Source of the DNA: Planctomycetota bacterium
GTDB lineage: Bacteria; Planctomycetota; UBA8742; UBA2392
Assembly: GCA_022071975.1 (NCBI GenBank)
Contig: JAJVIO010000012.1
Span: forward strand, 1-64,000
DNA: 64,000 bases
Direction of reading: 5' to 3'
Shown here: positions 16,368 to 26,222 of the stretch, in pieces
Layout: the number at the start of each line of letters is the position of its first letter
Position numbering within the stretch: position 1 is the stretch's first letter
Position numbers and translations under genes: made by a program
The notes under the pieces: generated by a model
Database searches by the model: none
The model's input: only the letters and a program-made list of their open reading frames with translations
What the model was told of the DNA's origin: nothing

Positions 16368-18380
16368 GTGTCGAAGTACAATCCCCTGGTCGTCGGAGTC
16401 GCGCCCTTCTCGCACGACAGCCCGCGGCCGCAGACCATTCCCGAGTACCCGGTTCGCACGGCCGTCGAGTTGCGGCTCGATATCGGGGCGATGTGGCACA
16501 CGGTGCTGGATGACCAGACGGCGCTGATCGAACACATCGCGTGGCTGACCGACGACATCAACGACACGTGCCCCTCGCCGCTGGTGATCGGCACCTGCCG
16601 TCGCAAGCAGGACGGCGGCGAATTCAACGGCGACGAAAAGCAGCGCCTGCAGGTGCTGAAGCTGCTTGGCCAGCTGTGCGATTTCGTGGATGTCGAGCAC
16701 GGCGTGAAGGCCGACGTCTCGGAAAGCAAGATCATCCGCAGCTACCACGACTTCAAGGGCATGCCGGATTTCGAAGCCATCGCCAACGAACTCGCGCTTG
16801 AGGGCGGCGCGATCTACAAGATCGTCGGCACGGCAAGCTGCCTGAAAGACAACCTGGCAGTGCGCGACTTCCTGAAAGAGCGCCTGGATGCCGCGGCCTT
16901 CCTGATGGGCGAGTACGGCGTGCCGTCGCGCATCCTTGCCCTGCACTGGGGCAGCCGCTTGACCTACGCATCCCTGGGCGGAGGCGCCATCGCGCCCGGC
17001 ATGATCGACTTTCAACGCCTGGTGAACCTGTATCGCGCGCCCGAGATCGACGACGAGTACGAACTGTTCGGCATTACCGGCGAGCACGTGGGCCACAGCC
17101 TCAGCCCGGCCATGCACAACTTCGCGCTCAAGACCGCGCGCCAGAAACGCGTGTACCTGCCGCTGGCGGCCACCGATGTGCAGGACTTCGTCGAGTTCGC
17201 CCGCGCCGTGAAGCTGGTTGGCGCGAGCGTGACCGTGCCGTTCAAGGAAGCCATCGTGTCGCGCTGCGCCAAGCTGGATGAAGCCGCGGAAGCGACCGGC
17301 GCCGTGAACACCATGATCAAGCTGGAAACCTCCGGCTACCGCGGCCGTAACACCGACGTGCAGGGTTTCAGCGACGAGCTGAAAAGCTGTTTCACGCACC
17401 CGCTGTTCGGGCGGACCGCGCTGGTGCTGGGCGCCGGCGGCGCTGCGCGCTCCGTGGTGTATGCGCTGCGCAAAGAGGGCGTGGCTGTGCACGTGTGGTC
17501 GCGCAGGCACGAGCAGGCGGAGAAGCTGTGCGAGACGCTGGGCGGCGTCGCGGTGAAAGCGCCCGACGACGTGAAGGCGCGAATTGACCTGCTGGTGAAC
17601 ACAACGCCCTGCGGCATGGAAGGCGAGCACGAGGGCGAGATCCCGCTGCCCTGGCAGCAGCTGAAACCGGTACTGGCCCACGACGCGCTGGTGTTTGACC
17701 TGGTGTACGAGCCCGAAGAAACCCCGCTGCTGCAGATGGCGACCAGGGACGGGCTGCGCGGCGTGAACGGGCTCGGCATGCTGCGCAGGCAGGCCGCCTT
17801 GCAGGCGAAGATCTTCGGCTACTCGATGGCCTTCGAAGTCGAAGAACCGCCCCGCCGCACCGAGCACGTCTGGCTGGTCGGCTACCGGGGGGCCGGCAAG
17901 TCATCGCTGGCGCGCGAGCTCGCCATCAAGCTGCGCCGCCGAGCGGTAGACACCGACGCGCAGATTGAACTGCAGGCGGCGACCTCGATCCGCAAGCTGT
18001 TCGCCGAGCAGGGTGAGCTCGCATTCCGCAAGCTGGAAGCCGAGGTCATCGCCAAGGCCGCCGCCGGCAAGCCCGATACCGTGATCGCGTCAGGCGGCGG
18101 CGCCGTGGAGTCGGAAGAGAACATCAAGGTCATGCGCGCCAGCGGGCTGGTGATTTTCCTGGATGCGCCCGAAGAGCTGCTGGTCAAGCGACTCAGCAGC
18201 GACGAAGACCGGCCGTCGCTGACCGGCAAGCCGGTGGCCGAAGAAGTGCACGAAGTGTTGCAACGCCGGCTGCCCCTGTACCGTCGCGCCGCGCACCTGG
18301 TGGTAACGGTGCGAGACAAGAGCCCGCGAGAGTTGGCTGGCGAAATTGCCGACAAGCTGGCACAGTTTCGCGCCAGATGA
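16368..18380 (+). CDS. Trifunctional AroD-AroE-AroK shikimate pathway enzyme
   Basis: 670 residues containing three enzymes in a row. Residues ~1-225: type I 3-dehydroquinate dehydratase, with His of RSYHDF near 125 and Schiff-base Lys of IYKIVG near 149. Residues ~230-495: shikimate dehydrogenase, with [14 protein letters not shown], the catalytic-Lys motif TVPFKE, NTDVQGF, and NADP-binding [10 protein letters not shown]. Residues ~500-670: shikimate kinase, with Walker [17 protein letters not shown], and ASGGGAVE. Together they convert 3-dehydroquinate to shikimate 3-phosphate. GTG 16368 was chosen for its TGGAGTCGCAAC ribosome binding site; ATG 16323 is an alternative. The end overlaps the next gene by ATGA. 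Confidence 0.93.
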   Translation: MSKYNPLVVGVAPFSHDSPRPQTIPEYPVRTAVELRLDIGAMWHTVLDDQTALIEHIAWLTDDINDTCPSPLVIGTCRRKQDGGEFNGDEKQRLQVLKLLGQLCDFVDVEHGVKADVSESKIIRSYHDFKGMPDFEAIANELALEGGAIYKIVGTASCLKDNLAVRDFLKERLDAAAFLMGEYGVPSRILALHWGSRLTYASLGGGAIAPGMIDFQRLVNLYRAPEIDDEYELFGITGEHVGHSLSPAMHNFALKTARQKRVYLPLAATDVQDFVEFARAVKLVGASVTVPFKEAIVSRCAKLDEAAEATGAVNTMIKLETSGYRGRNTDVQGFSDELKSCFTHPLFGRTALVLGAGGAARSVVYALRKEGVAVHVWSRRHEQAEKLCETLGGVAVKAPDDVKARIDLLVNTTPCGMEGEHEGEIPLPWQQLKPVLAHDALVFDLVYEPEETPLLQMATRDGLRGVNGLGMLRRQAALQAKIFGYSMAFEVEEPPRRTEHVWLVGYRGAGKSSLARELAIKLRRRAVDTDAQIELQAATSIRKLFAEQGELAFRKLEAEVIAKAAAGKPDTVIASGGGAVESEENIKVMRASGLVIFLDAPEELLVKRLSSDEDRPSLTGKPVAEEVHEVLQRRLPLYRRAAHLVVTVRDKSPRELAGEIADKLAQFRAR

Positions 18381-19366
18381 ATGAGCTCTTCGAAATCATC
18401 GGCAAGATGCCACCCTGGTTCTGGCTGGTGTGGTTCTTCATGGTCGGCTCGTTCGTGGGCAGCTTCCTGAACGTGGTGGTCTATCGCCTGCCGCGCAACT
18501 GCCTCTCGATCAACAAGCCCAAGCGCAGCTTCTGCCCAAGCTGCAAGACGCAGCTCAAATGGAAAGACAACCTGCCGATCATCGGCTGGCTGCTGCTGCG
18601 CGGCAAATGCCGCTACTGCGGCACGAAATACGGCATTCGCTACCCCGCCGTCGAGCTGCTTACGGCCGTGCTGTTCTGCTTCGCGGCCTGGCGCGTGCTG
18701 TACGCCGACGGCAACCTTTCGGGTGAATGGGCGGCCTGGCTGACGCTGCTGCACATCCTGGCCATCATCGGCGTACTGCTGCCATGGGCGCTGATTGACC
18801 TGGACCTCACCTACATCCCCGACAAGCTGACGCTGGGCCCGCTGCTGGCGTTCGTGCCCTTTGCCGCCCATGCCGACGCCCTGCAGTTCGGCCTTACCCG
18901 TAGTGCACAGTCGTTCGACCTGACGGACGTTTCGGCGGCGGTACCGGCGAACCAGCAGTACACCCACTTGTGGTTCAACTTCTCTCCGGTCTGGCTGAAC
19001 AGCATGATCAGCGCGGTTCTCACCGGCCTCGCTGCGTCGCTGGCGCTGTGGCTGATCGGCAAGGCCGCCAACGTGATTTTCGCCAGGCGCGTCCGCGAGA
19101 TGGGCGGCGAGGCCATGGGCGGCGCCGACGTGAAGCTGATGGTGCTGCTGGGTGTGATGCTGGGCTGGCCCAAGCTGCTGGCGGCGTTTTTCGTGGCGAT
19201 CTTTGTCGGCGCGGCGATCGGTACCGTGCAGCTGTTGCTGAAGAAGGGCCACGGCACGCCGTTCGGGCCGTACCTGACGCTGGGGGCGCTGGTGGCGGCC
19301 CTGGGCTCGAGCTGGATCGCGGCGCTGTACCGCTGGTACATGGACTTCCTGCAGGGGGCGGCATGA
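18377..19366 (+). CDS. Prepilin peptidase (A24 family)
   Basis: 329 residues, polytopic. It cleaves the leader of type IV pilin-like proteins and usually N-methylates them. Visible: [15 protein letters not shown] near the N-terminus, the cytoplasmic Cys4 loop (CPSC ... CRYC) that marks the bifunctional type, and the two catalytic Asp regions, [10 protein letters not shown] and GGADVKLM. Between the two Asp motifs lies an extra stretch of about 80 residues with a poorly conserved extracellular loop, larger than usual. It starts inside the stop of the shikimate fusion (ATGA) and its own stop overlaps the next start, so it belongs to a four-gene coupled run. Confidence 0.93.
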   Translation: MNELFEIIGKMPPWFWLVWFFMVGSFVGSFLNVVVYRLPRNCLSINKPKRSFCPSCKTQLKWKDNLPIIGWLLLRGKCRYCGTKYGIRYPAVELLTAVLFCFAAWRVLYADGNLSGEWAAWLTLLHILAIIGVLLPWALIDLDLTYIPDKLTLGPLLAFVPFAAHADALQFGLTRSAQSFDLTDVSAAVPANQQYTHLWFNFSPVWLNSMISAVLTGLAASLALWLIGKAANVIFARRVREMGGEAMGGADVKLMVLLGVMLGWPKLLAAFFVAIFVGAAIGTVQLLLKKGHGTPFGPYLTLGALVAALGSSWIAALYRWYMDFLQGAA

Positions 19367-20235
19367 AAGACTACGTGTTCAGCATCAACGGCAAGTTCCA
19401 TAGCGAGAAAGACGCCAAGGTCAGCGTGCTCGACCACGGCTTCCTGTTCGGCGACAGCGTCTATGAAGTCGTACGTACCGTGAACGGCAAGCTGTTCGCC
19501 GCGGACCGCCACCTCGCGCGCCTGCACAAAAGCGCCGAAGCCCTGGACATGCCGCTGCAGCGCACGGACGACTGGTTCATCAAGCACTGGCGCGCCATGC
19601 ACAAGCGGCGCGGTGGAGGCGAAAGCTACCTGCGCATCATTGTCACGCGCGGCGTGGGGCCGCTCAGCCTCGATTACACCCAGTGCAAGAAACAGAACGT
19701 GATCGGCATTGCCAAGCCGCTCAACCAGTGGCCCGACGAGGACTACGCCCACGGCTGTAAAATCGTGCTGGCCCACCTGCGCCGCAATCCCAAGCAGGCC
19801 ACCGACCCCGCCATCAAGTCGGGCAACTACCTCAACAACGTGCTGGCACTCAAGGAGGCCCGCGAACATCAAGCCGCCGAGGCCGTGATGCTGAACGTGG
19901 AGGGCCACGTCACCGAGGCCACCACCAGCAACGTGTTCATGGTGAAAGACGGCGTGGTGAAGACGCCCGCACTGAAAGAAGGCCTGTTGGAAGGCGTGAC
20001 ACGCGGCTTCATTCTGCAGGTCTGCAAGCAGCTTGGCATCCCCTGCGAAGAGACCGCGTTCAGCGGCGACGACCTGTTGAACGCCGACGAGGTCTTCATC
20101 ACCGGCACCACCCGCGACGTGATGCCCGTCGGGCACATCGGGCGCCACAGGATCAAGCGCACTCCCGGCTCAATCACCATCCGCATCGCCAACGCCTATC
20201 ACGACGTGCTGCACGACCCCAAGAACCACCAGTGA
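19363..20235 (+). CDS. Class IV (branched-chain / D-amino-acid type) aminotransferase
   Basis: 290 residues, PLP-dependent fold-type IV. Motifs: DHGFLFGDSVYEVVRT at the N-terminus, the Lys-containing IKSGNYLNNVLA segment, AVMLNVEGHVTEATTSNVF, and the C-terminal PLP-phosphate region TRGFILQVCKQL. The family includes branched-chain aminotransferases, D-alanine aminotransferase and aminodeoxychorismate lyase; motif inspection cannot separate them. Linkage to a shikimate enzyme makes PabC-like lyase activity conceivable. Overlaps at both ends (ATGA before, TGATG after) indicate translational coupling. Confidence 0.9.
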   Translation: MKDYVFSINGKFHSEKDAKVSVLDHGFLFGDSVYEVVRTVNGKLFAADRHLARLHKSAEALDMPLQRTDDWFIKHWRAMHKRRGGGESYLRIIVTRGVGPLSLDYTQCKKQNVIGIAKPLNQWPDEDYAHGCKIVLAHLRRNPKQATDPAIKSGNYLNNVLALKEAREHQAAEAVMLNVEGHVTEATTSNVFMVKDGVVKTPALKEGLLEGVTRGFILQVCKQLGIPCEETAFSGDDLLNADEVFITGTTRDVMPVGHIGRHRIKRTPGSITIRIANAYHDVLHDPKNHQ

Positions 20236-21116
20236 TGCCACAGCGCCGGCTGCTCGTGATCGCCAACCCGATTTCAGGCCGCGGCAATGCGCGCCGGCTG
20301 CTGCCGCACTTTGACAAGCTTGCAGCGGCGACCGATATCAGCGTCGAAGTCAGGCTGACCGAGCGTGCCGGCCACGGCCGCGAGCTGGCCTCGCAGGCCG
20401 CCGGGCAGGGCTTTGACGCTGTGGCCGCGGTGGGCGGCGACGGCACCATCAATGAGATCATCAACGGGCTGGGCCCCCACGGCCTGCCCCTGATGCTGGT
20501 CCCCCAGGGCACCGGCAACGTGCTGGGCAAAGAGCTGCGCGCCTCGCGCAAGGTGATGGATTACCTTTCGGCCGTGCGCGAGTGGCGTATCGGCACGCGT
20601 GACCTGGGACGGCTTTCCAACGGCCGCCTGTTCAGTTGCTTCGTGGGCGCCGGCTTTGACGGCCAGTGCACGCGCGCATTGGCCGAGCGCAAGGGCGCGA
20701 TCCACATGGCGCAGTACGTGCCGATCATGTGGAAGGCGATCAAACATTCGGACTTTAGAACATTGAAGGTAACCGGCGCTGAGCATTGCGAGGCGCAGGT
20801 CAGCTACACGCTGGTCGCGATCACACCCGAATACGGCGGCCCGATGTGGCTGACGGCCAAGGCCAAGCCGGACGACGGCCGCTTTGACGTGCTAACCGTG
20901 CACCAGCGCATTACGCCGCTTTCGCTGATCAAGCTGGTCAGCTTTGCCATGTTGAAGCGCATGGGCAGCGCGGGCAGCACGCGGTTTTTCCGCACGAACA
21001 AAGTGAAGGTCGAATCCGAAGAAGAAGTCCCCATCCAGGTGGACGGGGACTTCGCGGGATTCCTGCCGATAGAGGCCGAGGTGCTGCCCGGCGCGCTCAG
21101 CTACTTCAAGCGCTGA
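20235..21116 (+). CDS. Diacylglycerol kinase-family lipid kinase
   Basis: 293 residues, normal for the family. Signatures are ANPISGRGNARRLL, GGDGTINEIINGL, and PQGTGNVLGKEL of the nucleotide-binding domain, and VDGDF near the C-terminus. Members phosphorylate diacylglycerol, sphingoid bases or related lipids at the inner membrane face; the precise substrate is not predictable. The ATG at 20235 overlaps the previous stop (TGATG); a GTG one codon upstream is possible. Its stop directly abuts the stop of the convergent LysM gene. Confidence 0.93.
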   Translation: MPQRRLLVIANPISGRGNARRLLPHFDKLAAATDISVEVRLTERAGHGRELASQAAGQGFDAVAAVGGDGTINEIINGLGPHGLPLMLVPQGTGNVLGKELRASRKVMDYLSAVREWRIGTRDLGRLSNGRLFSCFVGAGFDGQCTRALAERKGAIHMAQYVPIMWKAIKHSDFRTLKVTGAEHCEAQVSYTLVAITPEYGGPMWLTAKAKPDDGRFDVLTVHQRITPLSLIKLVSFAMLKRMGSAGSTRFFRTNKVKVESEEEVPIQVDGDFAGFLPIEAEVLPGALSYFKR

Positions 21117-21776
21117 TCACTTGCCGGCCGGGATCTTCACCTTGGCGCCTGCAACCAGCTTCACTCCGGGGTTGGCGTCTTCGAGTTGCTTGCTGGTCAG
21201 ACCGCGATCTTTGAAGCGCACGTAGGCGATCTTCCACCAGCTGTCGCCCTCTTGAACGGTGTACTCGGTCTCGCCCGTGCTGCTGACGGGCGCGGGCTTG
21301 TCGCTGTCGGCGGCCTTGGGCGGGGGGCCGACCTTCACAGCCTCTTTGCCGGGCGGGATCTGGAGTTTCTCACCGGGCACCAGCTTCTTGCCCTGGTTGG
21401 CGCCCATGATGTCGTCCGACGACAGGCCGCGCTCCTTGAAGCGGACGTAGGCCAGCTTCCACCACGAGTCCCCCGCCTGCACGGTGTACTCGGTCCACTC
21501 CTGCTCAACGGGTGGCGCTGCTTCGGGAGTCGGGGATTCCGCGGCGGGCTCCTCCACAGGTCGTGTCTGGAACTGCGCATCGAGTTCCTCGGGCACCACC
21601 AGCCGGTCAATGTCCGGTGAGCCCATGCGTGCGTCCATGGTTTCGGCTGCCAGGGCGTCGTCGGCCGGTTGCTCCACCATGACGCGGGCGTGGCTCAGCA
21701 CCTGGTCCCAGATCAGGCCGAGGCCCAGGCTGATGATGCTGGCGACAAAGATGGCGATCTTCACTCCACGGTCCAT
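21117..21776 (-). CDS. Membrane-anchored protein with two LysM domains
   Basis: 219 residues. One N-terminal transmembrane segment (about 7-25) is followed by a Glu/Pro-rich linker and two LysM-type repeats, near residues 90-140 and 170-219. Each starts TEYTVQ-GDSWWK and ends in (K/A)-L-V-x-G-x-K-(L/V)-(Q/K)-IP-G-K. LysM binds N-acetylglucosamine-containing glycans such as peptidoglycan, so the protein likely contacts the cell wall. The two repeats are very similar, which points to a recent internal duplication. Confidence 0.88.
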   Translation of the reverse strand: MDRGVKIAIFVASIISLGLGLIWDQVLSHARVMVEQPADDALAAETMDARMGSPDIDRLVVPEELDAQFQTRPVEEPAAESPTPEAAPPVEQEWTEYTVQAGDSWWKLAYVRFKERGLSSDDIMGANQGKKLVPGEKLQIPPGKEAVKVGPPPKAADSDKPAPVSSTGETEYTVQEGDSWWKIAYVRFKDRGLTSKQLEDANPGVKLVAGAKVKIPAGK

Positions 21777-21849
21777 GCAGTCTCCGTTCCGCCGACACTA
21801 TCGGCTTTCGTTTGTCGGCAGACGGAAGCAACAACTTGAGGCGGAAGGA

Positions 21850-21919
21850 CAATGACCAATGACCAGTTACCAATGGACAACAAGGCCGCTGCATTGGTTA
21901 TTGGTCATTGGTCATTGCC
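21850..21919. repeat. Inverted 7-bp arrays
   Basis: Left: CAATGAC, CAATGAC, CAGTTAC, CAATGGA at 21850-21877. Right: CATTGGT, TATTGGT, CATTGGT, CATTGCC at 21892-21919. The units are inverted copies, 14 bases apart, and occupy the divergent gap between the LysM gene and truD. Confidence 0.85.
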
Positions 21920-21933
21920 ATTGAACGGATCCC

Positions 21934-23151
21934 ATGAAATACGCTTCCGCGCACATCCCCGCCTGTCCCGGCGTCATCAAGTCGATCAACGAAGACTTCC
22001 GCGTGTTCGAAGTGCCGCTGTACGAGTTCAGCGGCAGCGGCGACCACACGTTGGTGCACGTCGAGAAGTCGGGCATCAGCACGTTCGAAGCGATCCGCCG
22101 CATCTGCCGGGAACTCAGGTTCAACGAACGCGACGTCGGCTACGCGGGCCTGAAGGACGCGCGCGGCGTGACCCGCCAGTGGCTCAGCTTCGAGCACACC
22201 AACCCGGAAATGCTCATTGCGCTGAACATCCCCAAGCTCAGGGTCCTCGAAGTCACCCGTCACGGCAACAAGCTCAAACGCGGGCACCTGGCCGCCAACC
22301 GCTTTGAGGTCGTGCTGCGCGAAGTCGAGGCCGCCAACGTCCCCCACGCCCAGGCCACGCTGCAACTGCTGGCCAGACGAGGCGTACCCAACTGGTACGA
22401 CACCCAGCGTTTCGGCCGCCGCGGCGAAAACCCGGACGCCGGGTTAGCCATTCTGCGCGGAGGCCTGGAGGCCTATTTCAAAGTGCTGCTGGGTGGGGCT
22501 GAGCACGAACCCGATGCAGCCGTGCGTGAGGCACGCGCCGCCTTTGACGAAGGCAAGCTCGAAGCGGCCCTGGAGTTGTGGCCGCGCCGCGCCAACCAGG
22601 AGCGCGCTGCGTTGAACGCCGTGCTGCGTGACGGGCCGAGCTGGAAAGCGCTCAAGAAGCTGCCCCAGAAGCTGAAACTGCTGCAGGTTTCCAGCGTGCA
22701 GTCGCTGCTGTTCAACCGCGTGCTGGAAGCGCGCTTTGACGAATACGACCGCGTGTGGGACGGCGACATCTGCCGCCTGCCCAACGGCGCGGACTTCCTG
22801 GTGGAAGACGCCGGCGCCGAGCAGCCTCGCGCCGAAGCCCTCGAGATCTCCCCCACCGGCCCGATCTACGGCCACAAGCTGCGCCTGGCGCAGGGGCGCG
22901 AGGGCGAGCTGGAACAGCGCATTCAGCAGGAGGCCGGCCTGACCGGCGAGATGTGGGACATCGGCCGCGGCCTCAGCCAGAAAGGCGACCGCCGGTCGTT
23001 CCGGTTTGCCGCCAGTGAAGTTGCGAGCGAGTACGACAGCGCCGAACGCGCCTTGAAGCTGGGTTTCACGCTGCCCAAGGGTTGCTACGCGACTGTGTTG
23101 CTGAAGGAAATCACCAAGGGCGAAGTGCCGGACACCGGCGACGGGGAGTAG
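21934..23151 (+). CDS. truD: tRNA pseudouridine synthase D
   Basis: 405 residues. TruD converts U13 of some tRNAs to pseudouridine. The conserved start PGVIKSINEDFRVFEVPL, the catalytic Asp in GYAGLKDARGVTRQW, the NRFEVVLREV segment, and RGVPNWYDTQRFGRRGEN of the core are all present, with the TRUD insertion domain between about 160 and 300. ATG 21934 fits the family N-terminus although no clear ribosome binding site precedes it; the 7-bp array at 21850-21919 ends 14 bases upstream. Confidence 0.96.
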   Translation: MKYASAHIPACPGVIKSINEDFRVFEVPLYEFSGSGDHTLVHVEKSGISTFEAIRRICRELRFNERDVGYAGLKDARGVTRQWLSFEHTNPEMLIALNIPKLRVLEVTRHGNKLKRGHLAANRFEVVLREVEAANVPHAQATLQLLARRGVPNWYDTQRFGRRGENPDAGLAILRGGLEAYFKVLLGGAEHEPDAAVREARAAFDEGKLEAALELWPRRANQERAALNAVLRDGPSWKALKKLPQKLKLLQVSSVQSLLFNRVLEARFDEYDRVWDGDICRLPNGADFLVEDAGAEQPRAEALEISPTGPIYGHKLRLAQGREGELEQRIQQEAGLTGEMWDIGRGLSQKGDRRSFRFAASEVASEYDSAERALKLGFTLPKGCYATVLLKEITKGEVPDTGDGE

Positions 23152-23268
23152 GTTTCGCGGGCAGGAACAAGAGCCGCAAGCGCAAGCGCGCGGCCGGTCG
23201 TACGACCACCTGCCCTATTGCGTTTAACGCAGAAACGCGTTGTCCTAGGGGCACGACAAGGAGACCAC

Positions 23269-23679
23269 GTGGAAACTCTTCGCAAAGACATCAAGGCCGT
23301 CGCCGCGCGCCCGGAGCGCAAGGCCGACGAAATCCAGGTTCAGCACCTGCTGGTGGCCCACAAGGACGCCGGCATCGGCGGCGTGACCCGCACCAAGGAA
23401 GAAGCCGAGCAGCTCACGGCCGAGCTGTACGAGCAGATCCGCAACGGCGCCGACTTCGACAAACTCGTCAAGGAACACACCGACGACGCCCATCCGGGCA
23501 TCTACGGCATGACCATGAAGGGCGCCGGCGACCGCGGCCGAAACGTCTACCCGCGCAAGGGCATGGTGGCGGCGTTCGGCGACGTGGGTTGGCGGCTGGA
23601 TGTCAATGAAGTGGGCGTCGCGCCCTTTGACCCCCGCACCAGCCCCTACGGCTGGCACATCATCAAGCGCCTGAAATGA
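23269..23679 (+). CDS. PpiC-like (parvulin-type) peptidyl-prolyl isomerase domain protein
   Basis: 136 residues and no signal peptide. A single parvulin-like domain is recognised from VQHLLVAHKDAGI, EAEQLTAELYEQIRNGADFDKLVKEHTDD (read in parts), and the closing GWHIIKRLK. Parvulins accelerate cis-trans isomerisation of prolyl bonds. Several usual active-site residues are hard to place because of the shortened N-terminus. GTG 23269 is chosen for the AAGGAG six bases upstream; a TTG at 23218 has no such site. Its stop overlaps the next gene (ATGA). Confidence 0.8.
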   Translation: METLRKDIKAVAARPERKADEIQVQHLLVAHKDAGIGGVTRTKEEAEQLTAELYEQIRNGADFDKLVKEHTDDAHPGIYGMTMKGAGDRGRNVYPRKGMVAAFGDVGWRLDVNEVGVAPFDPRTSPYGWHIIKRLK

Positions 23680-24701
23680 AACGCTGGCTGATCCTCCTGC
23701 TGGGCCTGCTGGTTGCCGCCTGCGGCAGCGGGTTCAACCATCCGCCGCCACCCAACGCGACGCCGCGCCCGGATTCCGTCAGCGCGGAGGTGCAGTCATT
23801 CCGCGACGACGCGGTCGCACTGCAGCGCCGGCCAGAGCTGGACCTTGAGCGCGCCACCATTCAATACGTACTGGTGGCCACCGGCGTGATCGGTATCAGC
23901 GCCGACAAGCCCGATCTGCCCTTGCACGATGCCGAGCAGCTCGCGGCCGAGCTGTACGTCAAGGCCAAGGGCGGCGAAGACTTCGACAAGCTGGTGCTCA
24001 CCCACAGTTACGGCCACCTGGTGCAGGGCCAGCGCCCCGGCACGTTCACCCTGTTGCGGGGTGAACTTCCGCCGAACCTCGGCCCCGCGACGTTCCAGCG
24101 CGAACAAGAGGAGCCGGCCGTGTGGCGCGCGGCCTGGCGCTTGCAGCCGGGTGAAGTCGGCGCGATCGAGAAGCACGAGAAAGACGCCAACAGCGGCTAC
24201 TACGTGATCCGGCGCTTGCCTGATGAAGAGATCCGCAAGGACAACCCCGCCAACTTCCCGCCCGCCGACGAGGCCATAAAGACGCTGCGCGAAGACGCCG
24301 CGGCCCTGATGCAACGGCCGGAACACGGGGCCGCGCGCGTGAAGGTGCAGCACCTGCTGATCGCGCGATACATGTCAGATCCTGAGGGGCGCAAGCAGCG
24401 GCTGTCGCCCGCGGAAGCGGAGGCGCTGGCGGCCAAAGTGTGGGCGCGCGCCAAGGCAGGCGAGAGTTTCGACGCGCTGGTGCGTGAGTACACCTATGAC
24501 GCCATCAAGGGTGACCCCCCGGGCACGTACCTGATGGTCGCGGATAAAGAGCAGGCCAACCAGTTCCAGTACGCGCGTGACGGCATGATCCCGAGTTTCG
24601 GCGACGCGGCGTGGCGGCTGGAAGTGAACGAAGTGGGCGTGATCCTGTACGACAGCGCAAAGAGCTGGTACGGCTACCACACTATCAAGCGGATCGAGTA
24701 G
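23676..24701 (+). CDS. Lipoprotein with two PpiC-like domains
   Basis: 341 residues. Signal peptide with lipobox VAACGS places it outside the cytoplasmic membrane. Two parvulin-like units follow: one with EQLAAELYVKAKGGEDFDKL near 85-180 and ending YYVIRRLP, the other with VQHLLIARYMSDPEGRKQR near 225-340 and ending YGYHTIKRIE. Each resembles the single-domain protein encoded just upstream, with which it overlaps by ATGA. The set of three units suggests duplication. A role in folding exported proteins is the family expectation. Confidence 0.85.
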   Translation: MKRWLILLLGLLVAACGSGFNHPPPPNATPRPDSVSAEVQSFRDDAVALQRRPELDLERATIQYVLVATGVIGISADKPDLPLHDAEQLAAELYVKAKGGEDFDKLVLTHSYGHLVQGQRPGTFTLLRGELPPNLGPATFQREQEEPAVWRAAWRLQPGEVGAIEKHEKDANSGYYVIRRLPDEEIRKDNPANFPPADEAIKTLREDAAALMQRPEHGAARVKVQHLLIARYMSDPEGRKQRLSPAEAEALAAKVWARAKAGESFDALVREYTYDAIKGDPPGTYLMVADKEQANQFQYARDGMIPSFGDAAWRLEVNEVGVILYDSAKSWYGYHTIKRIE

Positions 24702-24704
24702 GCC

Positions 24705-24795
24705 GGGATTCGGGCTTGGGGCTTGGGAAGTGAGCAGCTCCCTCTGGGCCTTCCCTGCCGCCTGCCAACTACCTCCTGCCTCCTGACCTCACGCC
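24705..24795. repeat. Inverted 7-bp arrays
   Basis: Left: GGGATTC, GGGCTTG, GGGCTTG at 24705-24725. Right: CCTGCCG, CCTGCCA, ACTACCT, CCTGCCT, CCTGACC at 24754-24788. The inverse relation is decayed but the 7-bp period is exact. It lies between convergent genes, and the stop of the glycosidase gene immediately follows the right array. Confidence 0.65.
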
Positions 24796-26222
24796 TGCAA
24801 CGTGTGCATACCCGGGTGCAGGTCGTGCAGCTGGCTCTTGTCACCCTGGCGCACCCGCAGCTTGAACGGCACGTCGCACATCAGCTCGAGCGTGCGGCGC
24901 GCGCCGGTCTTGTCTGCCGGGCCGATCTCCATGTTGATGGTGCCGAAGGCGAAGCGCAGGCCCTCAATGCTGTGGCGCTGCTCGAGATGCGGCACCAGCT
25001 CAAGTTCGCCCCGGTTCGCGTGGGGACGCAGGCCCATCAGGACTCCCAGGCTGTTATGAATGCAGGCCGCATGGGCCAGCGGCGCGTTGGCACCCGACGA
25101 GCCGTCATGCAGCGGCGCCGGGATGTCGCGGTCCGGGTCATAGGCCAGGAACATCTCGCCTGAGTCTTTCAGAACTTTCGCCACCCGCCGCAGGTGCGCC
25201 TCACAGGCCCGCTGCGCGTCGCTGAACCGGTGCAGTGCAAACAGCGCCTCGAAGGCAAGCAGGTTGAAATCCGGCCTTGCCACCCCCACCGGTGCGCCGT
25301 CGCGCTTGCGGTAATCGCCCTCCGCGGCGCTGACAGTGGCGAAGGGGTGCGCGCGTTCGAACTGTGTGGGGTCGCTGAGCCGCTTGAGCATCAACTCGGC
25401 CCGGTTGCGCGGCGCCACACCGCTGAGCACAGCCCACAGGCCGGCGAGCGTTTTCATCGGCAGGCGCGCGCCGTGCTCGTCCAGGTCGTGGTACCAGTTG
25501 TCGCCGTCGTCCCACATCAGGGCGTTGACTCGCGACGCCAGGTCGCGCAGGGCCCACTCAAATTCGCCGGCTTCTTCTTTATGCCCCAGGGCGCGGGCGA
25601 TCTCGCCCAGCAGCCGCGCGTTAAGGGCGTACATGCTGCTGGCATCCACCCAGCTTGCGCCGCCGGCCAGGCTGGGCACCACGCGCCCGCCCAGCATGAA
25701 GCGCGCGGTGGCGTGCAGGCGGTAGGGTTCCGGGGCGCCGGCCAGCAGGCCGTTGCGTTTTCGCAGGTGGTCTTCGCGGTACAGGAAGTCGGTGCGCAAC
25801 AGGGCAAACGCGTGCTCCAGGCGTTCGCGGTTACCGTGCAGCCTGAAGTGCTCGCATTCCGCCAGCGCGAACAGGGGCGCGGCAATCCGCCGCGGGGGCT
25901 GTTCTTCGGGAGGATTTCCCCCGCTGGCGTACTCCAGCTTCGCGGGCAGAAAGCCGGCGTTGTCAAGGCCGGCCAGAAACGGGTCCGTGACGCTGCGGGT
26001 GCCGATGCCGGCCCAGCGCAGGCCCAGACTGCCGATTGCGGCGTCCCATGCGTCGGCAAAGGCCTGGTTCAGGCCGCGCAGGGCGGGGGCCTTGAGGGCG
26101 CTTTCATCGCCGGGGTCAACGACGTCGCGGCGCAGCGCGTAGCAGGCGTGGCGATACGGATCGAGCAGGCTGTCCTGCTCGCCTTCGATTTTCAGGACGG
26201 GAAAGTCACGGGGCTCAGGCAT
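24789..26222 (-). CDS. Trehalase / MGH1-like (alpha/alpha)6 glycoside hydrolase
   Basis: 477 residues with the alternating helices of an (alpha/alpha)6 toroid and aromatic-rich loops (SWVDASSMYALNARLLGEI, LMWDDGDNWYHDLDEHG, FATVSAAEGDYRKRDG). The pattern W-D-D/E-G-x-N-W-Y-x-D followed by K-x-L-A-G-L-W is typical of trehalase and mannosylglycerate-hydrolase-like families (GH37/GH63 clan). No signal peptide, so it likely acts in the cytoplasm on a disaccharide or oligosaccharide; trehalose is the simplest guess. ATG 26222 was preferred because upstream residues do not look coding. Confidence 0.75.
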   Translation of the reverse strand: MPEPRDFPVLKIEGEQDSLLDPYRHACYALRRDVVDPGDESALKAPALRGLNQAFADAWDAAIGSLGLRWAGIGTRSVTDPFLAGLDNAGFLPAKLEYASGGNPPEEQPPRRIAAPLFALAECEHFRLHGNRERLEHAFALLRTDFLYREDHLRKRNGLLAGAPEPYRLHATARFMLGGRVVPSLAGGASWVDASSMYALNARLLGEIARALGHKEEAGEFEWALRDLASRVNALMWDDGDNWYHDLDEHGARLPMKTLAGLWAVLSGVAPRNRAELMLKRLSDPTQFERAHPFATVSAAEGDYRKRDGAPVGVARPDFNLLAFEALFALHRFSDAQRACEAHLRRVAKVLKDSGEMFLAYDPDRDIPAPLHDGSSGANAPLAHAACIHNSLGVLMGLRPHANRGELELVPHLEQRHSIEGLRFAFGTINMEIGPADKTGARRTLELMCDVPFKLRVRQGDKSQLHDLHPGMHTLQA

